This document shows, in pieces, positions 50,194 through 60,577 of a stretch of 64,000 nt of DNA; the first letter of the stretch is position 1, and each line of letters begins with the position of its first letter. The notes beneath the pieces were generated by a model, which was given only the letters and a program-made list of their open reading frames with translations, made no database searches and had not been told where the DNA came from. The position numbers were made by a program, and so were the translations under genes. Source of the DNA: G965247265 sp965247265 (lineage in GTDB: Bacteria; Pseudomonadota; Gammaproteobacteria; UBA4575); contig OZ252002.1 in NCBI GenBank assembly GCA_965247265.1, forward strand, positions 2,232,001 to 2,296,000, read 5' to 3'.

Positions 50194-51699
50194 TTATAAA
50201 GGCACTACGTCAAATTGCTCTTGGGAGTATAATGACTCAACCTGTAGTTTAATTGTTTTACCAATATAATCTTCTAGCTCTGCAAGACTTGTAGACTCTT
50301 CATCAAGTAACAAATCAACTACAGGTTGAGACGACAAAACAAGCAATTCGTTCGTTTCATATTGACGTGCTTCTCGCATAATTTCACGAAACAACTCAAA
50401 GCAGACCGTCTCTGACGATTTTACATAGCCACGCCCACCGCACGTGATGCATGACTCGCATAGAATATGCTCTAGGCTTTCACGTGTACGCTTACGCGTC
50501 ATTTCAACTAAACCCAAAGGTGAAACATCACATACTTGATATTTCTCTCGATCTTTGTCCAAGCATTTTTCAAAAACTCTCATTACCTGACGTTTATGCT
50601 CATCATTATCCATATCGATAAAATCGATAATAATAATTCCCCCAAGATTGCGTAATCTCAATTGGCGAGCAATTGCTTGAGCTGCTTCTAAATTGGTCTT
50701 ATAAATTGTTTCCTCAAGATTACGATGCCCTATAAATCCACCGGTATTAACATCAATTGTTGTCATTGCTTCTGTTTGATCAAAAATGAGATGCCCGCCT
50801 GATTTAAGCGTAACTTTTCTTTGTAAAGCTTTTTGTAATTCATCTTCAATAGAATAAAGATCAAAGATTGGGCGGCTTCCCAAATAATGTGTAACTTTAT
50901 TTGTTAATTCAGGTACTAATTTTTCAGAAAATTCTCTTACATTTTCATATGTAGTGCGAGAATCAATACGAATTACTTCAATTTCATCTACTGAAAGGTC
51001 GCGCAGTGTTCGAATTGCAAGCGGCAGATCTGAATATACCTCATCAACGGATAAGCTCTGATTAACTTTATCAACTATCGTGCCCCAGAGACTTAATAAA
51101 AAAGTTAAATCTCTTTTTAATTCATTCTCGCCAATTCCTTCTGCGGCCGTACGTAAAATACAACCACAATCAGTTTTAAGATCATCAAGTAGTTGTTTAG
51201 TAATAGATGTTAAACGAACGCGTTCATCTTCTTCCTCGATTCGAGCAGATAACCGCACATCATTCGAATATGGCAATAACACCATATAACGCGAAGGAAC
51301 TGTGATGTTCGTGGTTAATCGTGCTCCTTTTGTTCCTAATTGGTCTTTAACAACTTGCACAAGAATTTGTTGCCCATCGTGTAAAATGTTAGTGATAGGT
51401 TCGTTGCTTGATTGCAAAATTGTTTCATCTAGTTTGCTTGAATCAGTCTTTGAAAGTTGCGAACTATTTGGCATATAGGCCACATCGGAGCTATGGATAA
51501 ATGCTGCTTTTGACAATCCAATATCTACAAATGCAGCATCCATTCCTGGCATTACTCTACTTACACAGCCTTTAAATATTTTACCAACCAAACCTCGCTT
51601 ACCAACTCGCTCAATTTGTAATTCCTGCAGCATACCATTTTCAACAATTGCAACTCGAGTTTCCTGAGGAGTGATAGTAATTAGAATTTCTTCACTCAT
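50194..51699 (-). CDS. rng: Ribonuclease G
   Basis: 501 aa. RNase E/G family: S1 domain (about 35-130, RGLVGKIFKGCVSRVMPGMD), catalytic acids in TTIDVNTGGFIGHRNLEETI and IIIIDFIDMDNDEH, zinc-link cysteines in CESCITCGGRGY. The length is that of RNase G rather than RNase E. Matures 16S rRNA and cleaves mRNAs. Confidence 0.96.
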   Translation of the reverse strand: MSEEILITITPQETRVAIVENGMLQELQIERVGKRGLVGKIFKGCVSRVMPGMDAAFVDIGLSKAAFIHSSDVAYMPNSSQLSKTDSSKLDETILQSSNEPITNILHDGQQILVQVVKDQLGTKGARLTTNITVPSRYMVLLPYSNDVRLSARIEEEDERVRLTSITKQLLDDLKTDCGCILRTAAEGIGENELKRDLTFLLSLWGTIVDKVNQSLSVDEVYSDLPLAIRTLRDLSVDEIEVIRIDSRTTYENVREFSEKLVPELTNKVTHYLGSRPIFDLYSIEDELQKALQRKVTLKSGGHLIFDQTEAMTTIDVNTGGFIGHRNLEETIYKTNLEAAQAIARQLRLRNLGGIIIIDFIDMDNDEHKRQVMRVFEKCLDKDREKYQVCDVSPLGLVEMTRKRTRESLEHILCESCITCGGRGYVKSSETVCFELFREIMREARQYETNELLVLSSQPVVDLLLDEESTSLAELEDYIGKTIKLQVESLYSQEQFDVVPL

Positions 51700-51731
51700 T
51701 TATTTTCTACTTTATTATAGACATTCAATTA

Positions 51732-52307
51732 TTAATAAAATTCTGCTTGAGTTAAAAGCACACGCAATTCTTTTAAAGGCAAGCCCATAACATTAGTATA
51801 ACTGCCTGATACATACTCAATGAAATTGCTTGCTTGGCCCTGAATAGCGTACGAACCAGCCTTATCATAAGGTTCATCAGTCGAACAATAGGCATTAATC
51901 TCTGGTGTTGTTAAAACCCTGAATTTCACGCTCGTTTCTACCAAAGAATCATACGACATAATATTGGTCCATATACATAATCCAGTAATTACCTGATGCT
52001 CACGCCAAGAAAGCTTTTTTAGGCAACTTACTGCATCAAACGGATCACGAGGTTTCCCTAGAATTGAGTCATTCAATGAGATTATTGTATCTGCACCTAA
52101 AACCGGGAATGTCATTTTAGAGGATTTCCAAATATTTTGAGCTTTGTTATAGGCTAAGCGCCTAACATAATTCATTGCTGACTCCGTAGATAACGGGTTC
52201 TCATTTATATTGGGCACAATACGCTTATAATTTATACCTATCTTCTCAAGCAGTTCGCCACGACGGCAAGACGCTGAAGCTAAGATTAGTTTGTAATCAT
52301 TTTTCAT
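51732..52307 (-). CDS. maf: Maf-type nucleotide pyrophosphatase
   Basis: 191 aa. Signature LASASCRRGELLEKIGINYK (usually SxSPRR; here ASCRR), then VLGADTIISL and YDKAGSYAIQGQASNFIEYV with SYTNVMGLPL. Hydrolyses dTTP/UTP or modified nucleotides (YhdE-type). Upstream of rng, as in E. coli. Confidence 0.93.
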   Translation of the reverse strand: MKNDYKLILASASCRRGELLEKIGINYKRIVPNINENPLSTESAMNYVRRLAYNKAQNIWKSSKMTFPVLGADTIISLNDSILGKPRDPFDAVSCLKKLSWREHQVITGLCIWTNIMSYDSLVETSVKFRVLTTPEINAYCSTDEPYDKAGSYAIQGQASNFIEYVSGSYTNVMGLPLKELRVLLTQAEFY

Positions 52308-52373
52308 AAGTATTCGTGCTGCTATGGTGAGAACATGTTTAACTCACACTTATCTTGTTAAGAATAAAATAGT

Positions 52374-52844
52374 TTACTCGCGATGATAAGGATGCTTTTG
52401 TGTGATTGACCATGCCCTATATATTTGTTCTGCTAATAATATTCTTACCAGCATGTGAGGTAACGTCAAGGATGAAATCGACCAAACTAAATTAACGTTA
52501 TCTAGAAATTCTGGCGAAAACCCATCTGGTCCACCAATATAAAATGTGACGTTTGGCTTGGATTGCATCCACGTATTGAGCTTTTCAGCCAATATAATTG
52601 TGGTCCAAGATTTTCCTAATTCATCTAATGCAATTCGATAACTATTCTTAGGTGTATGCTTGATTAAAAGCTCCTGCTCCTTTGCCTGCACTTGCTTAAT
52701 AGTTTTATTTTTAGTGCGCTTTGCTATTGGGATAGATACAATTTGAACCTGGCATTCACGCGGCATTCTTTTGAGATACTCAAGAATTCCAGTTTCAATC
52801 CATGCTGGTGACTTTCCTCCTACAGCAATTATGAATACTTGCAC
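52374..52844 (-). CDS. rlmH: 23S rRNA pseudouridine1915 N3-methyltransferase RlmH
   Basis: 156 aa SPOUT methyltransferase, full length. FYIGGPDGFSPEFLDNVN carries the knot-associated SAM site; the C-terminal LTLPHMLVRILLAEQIYRAW and KHPYHRE are nearly invariant. Acts on the assembled 70S ribosome. Part of the holA-proA-nadD-rsfS-rlmH string. Confidence 0.98.
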   Translation of the reverse strand: MQVFIIAVGGKSPAWIETGILEYLKRMPRECQVQIVSIPIAKRTKNKTIKQVQAKEQELLIKHTPKNSYRIALDELGKSWTTIILAEKLNTWMQSKPNVTFYIGGPDGFSPEFLDNVNLVWSISSLTLPHMLVRILLAEQIYRAWSITQKHPYHRE

Positions 52845-52872
52845 AATTATTCGTGTAACCGCTTAACGATAA

Positions 52873-53217
52873 TTATTTTGCATCTAAATGTGCATTTGAA
52901 CCGTTTATTTGCCAAAGTTTTTCCAAACTATAAAAGTCTCGCGCATCTTCTAACATAACGTGCACAATGACATCATATAAGTCAACCAAAACCCATGCCC
53001 GATCTCGTTCAACTCCAAATATTTCAATTTCTTGTTTTTTGGCATCAAGTAACAATTGATCAGCTATAGATTGAACATGTCGATCCGATGTTCCAGTTAC
53101 AATAATCATGGCATCAAATACATCTGTTTTCCCACATGTATTGATTAATGTAATATCTTTACCTTTTAAATCTTCTAAAGAATTAATTGCTACATCTACA
53201 GTCTTATTACTATCCAT
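52873..53217 (-). CDS. rsfS: Ribosomal silencing factor RsfS
   Basis: 114 aa. Binds uL14 and prevents subunit joining in starvation. Family blocks: DITLINTCGKTDVFDAMIIV, GTSDRHVQSIADQ and WVLVDLYDVIVHVMLEDARDFY with LEKLW. Just after nadD, with a 1-bp gap. Confidence 0.97.
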   Translation of the reverse strand: MDSNKTVDVAINSLEDLKGKDITLINTCGKTDVFDAMIIVTGTSDRHVQSIADQLLLDAKKQEIEIFGVERDRAWVLVDLYDVIVHVMLEDARDFYSLEKLWQINGSNAHLDAK

Positions 53218-53218
53218 T

Positions 53219-53848
53219 TTATTGATACAATTTATTTCTTTTTATATAGCTCCAAATACTGCCAGGCAATAAAAATTTCGGTTCTTCCTCTGCAGCGATT
53301 ATTTCGCGAATCGTCGTTGACGAAATATCAATTTTTTCAATATCACTTAAAAAAATATGCCCATTTTGTGTTCTCAATAATTTTTCGATATCCAGTGTTA
53401 CATATTCATCATACAAGTCTTTTTCGCAACCATATTTTGGTAATGCATACCCTGGACGCTGCAACAGCATGACATGACAATATGATAAAATCTCGCTGTA
53501 TTTGTGCCACACACAGAATTCTAAATATGCATCTAGTCCTACAATTAAGACCAGTACGTTTTTTTTCTGATTTTCCTCATAGATCTCTTGTACTGTATCT
53601 ATGGTATAAGACGGGCCAGGTCTTTTAATTTCAAGATCATCAACCGTTAATTTGTCATTAGACTCTGTGATTAAATTCAACATCTCCCATCGATGCTGTA
53701 CATCCACAAACACCTTTTTTTTTAGTGGAGACTGTTGGCAAGGAATAAATCGAATTTCTTCAAATTCGTAACAGTTAAGTAACGCTAGCGCAGATTTGAT
53801 ATGACCTAAATGAACAGGGTCAAAAGAACCGCCAAATATACCTAGCAC
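53219..53848 (-). CDS. nadD: Nicotinate-nucleotide adenylyltransferase
   Basis: 209 aa. Makes deamido-NAD from nicotinate mononucleotide and ATP. Nucleotidyl-transfer motif GIFGGSFDPVHLGHIKSALA at the start, and ISSTTIRE near the end. Lies between proA and rsfS; in E. coli it follows holA, with proA absent from this string. Confidence 0.97.
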   Translation of the reverse strand: MLGIFGGSFDPVHLGHIKSALALLNCYEFEEIRFIPCQQSPLKKKVFVDVQHRWEMLNLITESNDKLTVDDLEIKRPGPSYTIDTVQEIYEENQKKNVLVLIVGLDAYLEFCVWHKYSEILSYCHVMLLQRPGYALPKYGCEKDLYDEYVTLDIEKLLRTQNGHIFLSDIEKIDISSTTIREIIAAEEEPKFLLPGSIWSYIKRNKLYQ

Positions 53849-53882
53849 AAAGCATCCTGATAATTGCTACGAATGATCACAT

Positions 53883-55166
53883 CTATTCCCGTACATTTCC
53901 ATCACCTGTAACGATATATTTTTGAGTTGTTAGACCTTCCAGCCCTACAGGACCTCTAGCATGCAATTTATCTGTACTTATGCCAATTTCAGCGCCGAGC
54001 CCATACTCAAACCCATCCGCAAATCGTGTTGAAGCATTGACCATGACAGAGCTTGAATCAACCTCTCGTAAAAATATATTAGCTACAGATTTATTATTAG
54101 TGACAACTGCATCTGTATGATGAGAACCATATTCTTGTATATGATTCATTGCGTGCTGTAATCCATCTACAACATGTATTGATAGGATAGGCCCTAGATA
54201 TTCTTCATACCAATCTTGCTCAGTTGCGTGTGTTATATCAGGTAAAATTTTACAGGTTTCTATGCAACCGCGTAACTCTACATTTTTTTGATCAAATTCA
54301 TTTTTTAGAAAAGGCAAAATATCTTCTGCTATAGTCTTATCAATAAGTAGCGTTTCCATGGCATTACAAACACCAAAGCGTTGCGCTTTTGCATTGACTG
54401 CAATATCAACTGCCATATTTATATCAGCATCTTCATGAAGATATACATGACATACACCATCTAAATGCTTAATAAGCGGTATTTTTGATTCTTGCATGAC
54501 ACGCTCAATCAAACTTTTCCCACCTCTTGGTATTACAATATCAATATATTTATTAAGTTTAAGCAATGCTTTAACTGCATCTCGATCCGGCGTGTTAATC
54601 ACTTGCACAATATCTTTAGATAACCCCGCTTGTATCAAACCTTCGTGAATACAATTTGAGATTGCCAGATTAGAATTAATTGCCTCAGATCCACCACGCA
54701 AAATAGTAGCATTACCCGACTTCATGCAAAGTGCAGCTGCATCTGCTGTGACATTTGGTCGCGATTCGTAAATTATTAAAATTACACCAATGGGCACACG
54801 CATTTTCCTAACTTTAATTCCACTAGGCCTTTCTACGTCCCCCGTAACTTCACCAACAGGATCAGGTAAGTGCGATACTTGTTTTAGGCCTTCAGCCATT
54901 GCTTCAATTCGTGCACTTGTAAGTTCTAATCGATCCAATAACGATTCATCAAGGCCTTTTCCTTTACCTGCGCATAAATCTTGTGCATTGTGCTGTTGAA
55001 GCATATCTTTTGAAGCAAGAATACGTTCAGCGATGTAATTCAATGCTTGATTTTTTATTTCTGAGCTCGCAGTTGCTATTTCTCTACTTGTCACATAAGC
55101 GCGCTTAGTAATATTCGCGATGTAATCGCTTACATTATTATTTTGACTATTTTTTGAAATGCTCAT
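53883..55166 (-). CDS. proA: Gamma-glutamyl phosphate reductase
   Basis: 427 aa. Second step of proline synthesis. Catalytic Cys in AKAQRFGVCNAMETLLIDK; ALCMKSGNATILRGGSEAINSN and EYGLGAEIGISTDKLHARGPVGLEGL are typical. Inserted between holA and nadD, as in several non-enteric gammaproteobacteria. Confidence 0.98.
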   Translation of the reverse strand: MSISKNSQNNNVSDYIANITKRAYVTSREIATASSEIKNQALNYIAERILASKDMLQQHNAQDLCAGKGKGLDESLLDRLELTSARIEAMAEGLKQVSHLPDPVGEVTGDVERPSGIKVRKMRVPIGVILIIYESRPNVTADAAALCMKSGNATILRGGSEAINSNLAISNCIHEGLIQAGLSKDIVQVINTPDRDAVKALLKLNKYIDIVIPRGGKSLIERVMQESKIPLIKHLDGVCHVYLHEDADINMAVDIAVNAKAQRFGVCNAMETLLIDKTIAEDILPFLKNEFDQKNVELRGCIETCKILPDITHATEQDWYEEYLGPILSIHVVDGLQHAMNHIQEYGSHHTDAVVTNNKSVANIFLREVDSSSVMVNASTRFADGFEYGLGAEIGISTDKLHARGPVGLEGLTTQKYIVTGDGNVRE

Positions 55167-55244
55167 ATTAGTGCTGATGTTTTAGTCTTTCGTATAATAA
55201 ATAAAGTGTGCTTTTCAATATAATTTAGTAAAATTAATATTAAC

Positions 55245-56249
55245 TCAGGATACTGAGTTAGCAGCCATGCTTAATTGCAAAATTTCTCGCCATGGATTGC
55301 TAATTGCGCGTCCTTTTATCACACGATCAGTCCATGCACACTGTTTTAATAAACTTGAAGGCCTCATCACATCTTCATTATCAAGTACCCCTATACTTTG
55401 CTGATGAATCATACATAATTTCTCAAATAAGCCATGTTGCAAAATATTTTTCCCTTTATCGTTTATGTTTTTTGTATCAATTTCTTTACGTACATATTCT
55501 GCAAGGCCCCACAATAATAATGGCGGAGCAAAATTCTCTTTCTCAAGAGCATTAAGTATGCGAATAACTCTTGCTGGGTTCTTATTGAGTATAGATTCAA
55601 TTAATTGATTCAATGAAAAATGACTATTATCCACAAATGCCTTTTGAATAGACTGCAAATCTAATTCTTTCGAATCACATATTAATATAATTTTTTCTAT
55701 TTCCTGCATAGCTGCAAGTAAATTTCCCTCGACATGCTGACAAATAAAATCTATGACCTCATTGGGAGCAGCGTATCCCATCGCAGAAATTTTTTTCCTA
55801 ATCCAACTTTTTGTTTCACTCTCATTTAAGGGCCATATTCGCAATACTAAGCCAATTTTATCAATTGCTTTAACCCATGCTGAGTTCATTGTAGACCGAT
55901 CCAATTTCGGCACTTGTACTAAAAGCATGACATCCTGACTTATATTGTTCAGTAGATTTACAATTGCTTTAGATCCTGAAGCACCAGGTTTGCCTGTTGG
56001 AATACGTAAATCTATCAAGGTGCATTCACCAAATAATGACAAATTACTTTTTGCCAATTCCAATTCAGACCAATCGAATCCAGATTCCACAGTAAGTATT
56101 TTACGTTCTGTGAAACCTAATTCCTTGACACGCTTGCGAACTTTGTCAGCAGCTACCATACATTGATAGGGATCATCTCCGCTTATTAACATAGCTGATT
56201 GCGTTGACGAACTAAGATAATTTTTAAGTTGTGAAAATCGAATTTGCAT
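55245..56249 (-). CDS. holA: DNA polymerase III delta subunit
   Basis: 334 aa. Clamp-loader wrench subunit. AMLISGDDPYQCMVAADKVR at the N-terminus, MLLVQVPKLDRSTMNSAWVKAI in the AAA-like domain, the GNLLAAMQEIEKI segment, and a C-terminal collar domain. Divergent from the DUF1631 gene. In E. coli it directly follows lptE, whereas here three plus-strand ORFs intervene. Confidence 0.95.
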   Translation of the reverse strand: MQIRFSQLKNYLSSSTQSAMLISGDDPYQCMVAADKVRKRVKELGFTERKILTVESGFDWSELELAKSNLSLFGECTLIDLRIPTGKPGASGSKAIVNLLNNISQDVMLLVQVPKLDRSTMNSAWVKAIDKIGLVLRIWPLNESETKSWIRKKISAMGYAAPNEVIDFICQHVEGNLLAAMQEIEKIILICDSKELDLQSIQKAFVDNSHFSLNQLIESILNKNPARVIRILNALEKENFAPPLLLWGLAEYVRKEIDTKNINDKGKNILQHGLFEKLCMIHQQSIGVLDNEDVMRPSSLLKQCAWTDRVIKGRAISNPWREILQLSMAANSVS

Positions 56250-56427
56250 TAAAATATTGAGAGTGGATTGCTGTTAATCTCTGATAGTAGCCACAGGTTA
56301 CACGAAAGCCGATAAATGGCACAATGCCTAGGATCAAATGTGCGCTCTCTTAAGTCGCTGATACTTGGAATCACCTACACTAACTCTCGGAAGAATATAG
56401 AAAATCTAGACCCCAGGCTATAGCAGA

Positions 56428-58008
56428 ATGACTGAACTACAAGAGCAGGACCTATTCGATGATGACGGTCATATTGGCTATGACAAAGTTGTCGAGCAAG
56501 TTAATAGCAATTTCAAAATTCTGCTGCATACATGCTTAAAAGAATGTTTTGAGCTTGCCAAAGATGAAAACTTCAGGCTCCAAATTACAGGAACAAGCAA
56601 GAAAGTTCGTGATGAAGCGCTAGATACATTTCTTGCAAGACATCATGTAGTTTCCTCAGAGTTTTATGTAGAAATTGAATCTAAATTTTATACCTCCGCG
56701 TCTGTCATAGTTAGAGCAATATCTAACGACCAAACTAAAATTAGAACAATGGAAACTGGGATTATTGAGGTTACGCTAGCGGTTGATAATCTAATTAATA
56801 GAAGCGTTGATCGGCACAAAGAACTACTAGCTGAAATTGATTTACGCCTAAAGGAGCTCTCATACTATTCACATCAAGATTTCAATGTTCATTGCATGCG
56901 CCCAAAAGAATTTTACCCATTATTTCAAAATTCTATTGCTCCTTTAAAAATTTCAGCAGATGGAAAAATATTATTATGTAAACTATTGTATCAACAAATT
57001 TCACCAAAGCTAAGTAGTTTCTATACAGACATTAATCAATTTTTAATAGATATGGAAATTTTACCTACTACTGATTCTTTAAATTACGCAAATTTAGGAG
57101 AGCACTCACAGAATTCATCTGTCTTAGATGATGGCGATTTATACGATCATTCAATGTCTCATATTTCTACAGGAGAATTCTTTGCGGCCGTAGAACAAGA
57201 TGTGGGGAGTCAAGAGAGCTCACAAATACAGTCGCACACATTAAAACCTGACTCACAAGAACTAAAAAATGATTACGATGAAGTTCAAGGCACAAAAATC
57301 AGGGAAAATTTTAAAGAAATAGCAATGGATGTGTATGGCCCTGGCCAAACGAGACTTGATCAATTCACAATCAGTTTAATTTTGCAACCATATAGTTCAG
57401 GAGCTGGATCTGATTCGTCTCCGGCTCAACGACGACAATTTGTGCGAGCACTATCTACAGTGCAACGAGTTGAAGCTGCAAGCGATGCGATATTTAAAAC
57501 AGAACAAATTAAAGCTGCAGTGCGCAAAACGTTACATGAGAAAGGTGCATTAGATGTTATAGAAATTGTACAGAATGAAGAAAAGGTAATTGATTTTGTA
57601 AGCAAAATATTTCAAGTTATATTAGATGATGATGCATTATGTGATGCAATTAAAGCTTTACTCGCACAATTACAAATTTCAGTTATTAAGCTTGCTCTCG
57701 TCGATTTTACTTTTTTCCAAAATCCGAAACATCCTGCCAGACGATTATTAAACAGACTAACTTCTATTGGAATTGGTGTCACAGGGAAAGAAGAATTACT
57801 CTTTACCAAACTTAAGTCTATTGTCCATCTCATTACAGAAGATTTTGAAACAGATGTGCATATATTTGAGCTAGCTTTATCAGAAGTTCAAAAAATTGAT
57901 ATCCATAACCTAGAAAAAGCTCGTAAAGCTGAAGAAAAAGCAAAGATCCAAGCCAAACTTAGAGCCAATCGATCCGCTGCAAAACGTATTGTCATTACAT
58001 ACTATTAA
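56428..58008 (+). pseudogene. DUF1631 protein, N-terminal part (frame breaks near 58,000)
   Basis: 526 codons of a DUF1631-type protein: helical, acidic, with VQRVEAASDAIFKTEQIKAAVRKTL, then FVSKIFQVILDDDALCDAIKALLAQLQISVIKLALVDFTFFQNPKHPARRLLNRL, a hallmark block of the family. The frame ends abruptly after AAKRIVITYY, while the following sequence continues the same family in the +1 frame (57989-59107). Family members are single long proteins, so this looks like one gene of about 890 codons with a one-base indel near 57,990-58,010. It could be a sequencing error, a real mutation, or (less likely) programmed shifting. Function unknown. Confidence 0.75.
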
Positions 58009-59107
58009 AAAATATTTAAGTGATAGAGAACTTCCTAATGAAATGCTTGAATTTTGCTTAAAATGCTGGGCTCCCCATATGGGTATAATTTTTATGAAGC
58101 ATGGAAGGAAATCTAAAGATTGGCGTAAATCCATTAGAACATTACGAAGATTGATAGAGGTTTCTCAAGGGGTGCACTCAATCTACGACGTACGACATTA
58201 CATTAAGCAGCCTCACCAATTTTTTAATGAAATTAGAAACGAGCTTGATTATTTATCAAACACTAAACAAGAATTTTTAGAAATTGTAGAATCTGCTGAA
58301 GTTTGGTACTTGGCGTATCTGCATGAAATAGAACAAAATGCAAAAGAATTTGAGGTAGAAGATGATCAAGATGAACACATTGAAATATCTGCCGACGAAT
58401 CGAGCGCTAATGTCATTCCGCTATTTAAGAGCGCTCCAAAGCAAAGCCAGCCCGAGCAAGAGGAAAGCAATCAAACACTTAATAATGCTGAAGATATAGA
58501 TCTCAATAATGACCAAAATGAGCTGAATCTTGAAGAAAATATTAATTCAGGATTAATTCACAGCCAGGCACCTGATGATATCAAAGTAGAAGAAATTTAT
58601 GATGAGCAGGCGTCATTCAACGAAGAAAATCATGAGCAAGACGAAGCTGTACCACCAAAAATTGATGTTACGTCAGAACCAGAAATTATATTAGAACCCG
58701 TTGTAGAGCCTGAGCCTGAGCCAGAATCTGAGCCTGAAAAAATTGCGAATGAAATAGAGCAAGAAGAAAACATTGATGAAGAAGAGCCTGAAGAAGCTAT
58801 TATTCAAGCAACCTTAGCTGATATCCCTAAAGAAATTTTACCAGGAGCATGGCTGGAAATTTATCAGGGCGTTGGAAAAGCTAAACGGCGATTAAAATTA
58901 TCTGCGATACTCGAAGATACAGGTTGTTTATTATTTACAGACAGATCTGGTGACTTAATATTAGAGATTGATATTCAAACATTTATGGATGACTTAAATT
59001 CAGAGCGCACGATATTGATTAGTGAGAGCAACCGATTTGACCTAGCATTAAGCTCTGTTATCAGCAATATTCGTGATAGTCAAAATAAATCGCCAGGCTC
59101 AAATTAA
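57989..59107 (+). pseudogene. DUF1631 protein, C-terminal part in the +1 frame
   Basis: 372 codons. It begins in the middle of a DUF1631 helical block (IKKYLSDRELPNEMLEFCLKCWAPHMG ... SKDWRKSIRTLRRLIEVSQG). There follows a long acidic, Glu/Pro-rich linker (about residues 120-265, with EPEPEPESEPEK) and a C-terminal small beta domain, GAWLEIYQGVGKAKRRLKLS then LLFTDRSGDLILEI, which closes DUF1631 proteins and is PilZ-like in appearance. The TTG start has no ribosome site, supporting a broken single gene. Overlaps the first part by 20 bp. Confidence 0.72.
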
Positions 59108-59171
59108 AATTTACTTCTACTCTGTAAATTCTTCGTGCTAAGCTCCTCGTAGCAATTGTTTAAGTTAAGTA

Positions 59172-60050
59172 ATGAGTGTAAATCGCATCGGATTCATTGG
59201 CCTTGGCATCATGGGTCGGCCAATGGCAAAAAATTTACTAAAAGCAAAATTCAGTCTTTGCTTATATGCTCGGCATGAAACTTCGCTTCACCCTTTCAAC
59301 GACGATAATGTAAAAATTTTTAATTCCCCGAAAGAGTTAGCTCGACACTGTGAAATAATTATAACAGTAGTTTCCGACACACCCGATGTTGTTGAAATAG
59401 CAACGGGTAATCATGGCTTAATTCATGGCGCAAATACTGGAAATATCATTATTGACATGAGCACCATTTCGCCTGAGGTTACCCGAGAGATTGCGAACAA
59501 ATTTAGTAAAAAAGATATAAACATGATTGATGCACCTATGTCAGGTGGAGAAAAAGGTGCAATTGAAGGCAATTTATCAATTATGGTTGGCGGTAAAAAA
59601 AACGTATTTAAAAAAGCCTTACCTGTTTTGAAATGTCTTGGTAAAAATATTACCCATGTAGGAGACCATGGTGCTGGACAAGTTGCTAAAGCCTGTAATC
59701 AAATCTTGGTGGCTCAAACAATGTCAGCTGTCGCTGAAGCATTTCAACTAGCAAATTCTTCAGGTATTGATCCGAGTAAAGTACGCGAGGCATTACTTGG
59801 AGGTTTTGCGTATAGCAAAATTTTAGACGTGCATGGCAAGCGCATGCTTGACAATGATTATCGCCCAGGATTCAAAGCAAGTTTACATCATAAAGACATT
59901 AAAATCGCACTTAGCAGTGCAAATAAAAACAATTTTCACATGCCAGGCACAGAACTTGTTGCGAATTATCTTGAAAAAATTGTTGATAATGGCGACGGAG
60001 AACTAGATTCTGCTGCAATTGCAACATTGATATTTAATGAATCTAATTAG
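59172..60050 (+). CDS. Beta-hydroxyacid dehydrogenase (GarR/3-hydroxyisobutyrate dehydrogenase family)
   Basis: 292 aa. Rossmann NAD(P) motif GFIGLGIMGRPMAKNLLKA, substrate loop DAPMSGGEKGAIEGNLSIMVGG, catalytic Lys in GAGQVAKACNQILVA. Acts on small beta-hydroxyacids such as tartronate semialdehyde or 3-hydroxyisobutyrate; the second Rossmann specificity residues (YARHETS) hint at NADP. No pathway neighbours to decide. Convergent with lptE. Confidence 0.9.
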   Translation: MSVNRIGFIGLGIMGRPMAKNLLKAKFSLCLYARHETSLHPFNDDNVKIFNSPKELARHCEIIITVVSDTPDVVEIATGNHGLIHGANTGNIIIDMSTISPEVTREIANKFSKKDINMIDAPMSGGEKGAIEGNLSIMVGGKKNVFKKALPVLKCLGKNITHVGDHGAGQVAKACNQILVAQTMSAVAEAFQLANSSGIDPSKVREALLGGFAYSKILDVHGKRMLDNDYRPGFKASLHHKDIKIALSSANKNNFHMPGTELVANYLEKIVDNGDGELDSAAIATLIFNESN

Positions 60051-60078
60051 ACCTCTTTTTAATTGAATCTAAATTTAT

Positions 60079-60570
60079 TCAACCAGGGATTTGTTGTAAA
60101 CGATATACTATTACTTTTGCAGCATCATCTCGCATTTCACTGTATACATTCTGTTGCTCTTGATCTGATCCTAAAAGATTTGTTTTATTGAATACAAAAT
60201 CTCGATTTATGCTTATATTTTGTTCTTTTAGCATATAAGTGTTGTCTGCTTTTTTAACATCATATGTAATATTTAGGATTAACTCGTATTCTCGCACTTT
60301 CCCGTCATTATCTAGCGACAAAACGACTCTATCCGTCTGTTCATTTAATATATTAATAACCGCGCTGGCCTGGCTCAAACCAACTATGTTTATCTCATTT
60401 GATTTGAGATGTTTTTCTATATAACGCACTAATTCTCTGCTTGACGCTGCCCCTTGCACAGAGGTGTTCTCTAAGTTACTAGAAAATTCTCCAGACCCTG
60501 CTAAATGAAAGCCACAGCTAGATATGCTAATTAATAAAATTAAAATTAATATTTGTGATTTGATATACAT
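60079..60570 (-). CDS. lptE: LPS-assembly lipoprotein LptE
   Basis: 163 aa. Lipobox ISSC at residue 19, followed by GFHLAGS, the usual start of mature LptE (GFHLRG). A mixed alpha/beta domain with REYELILNITYDV and a final VIVYRLQQIPG. Plugs the LptD barrel at the outer membrane. 7 bp after leuS, the conserved order. Confidence 0.93.
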   Translation of the reverse strand: MYIKSQILILILLISISSCGFHLAGSGEFSSNLENTSVQGAASSRELVRYIEKHLKSNEINIVGLSQASAVINILNEQTDRVVLSLDNDGKVREYELILNITYDVKKADNTYMLKEQNISINRDFVFNKTNLLGSDQEQQNVYSEMRDDAAKVIVYRLQQIPG

Positions 60571-60577
60571 GTATTAA

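Noticed and set aside
57985..58015. Programmed ribosomal frameshift in DUF1631
   Set aside because: The A-run lies after the frame-0 stop begins, and there is no recognisable slippery codon pair or stimulatory structure; a simple indel is more likely.
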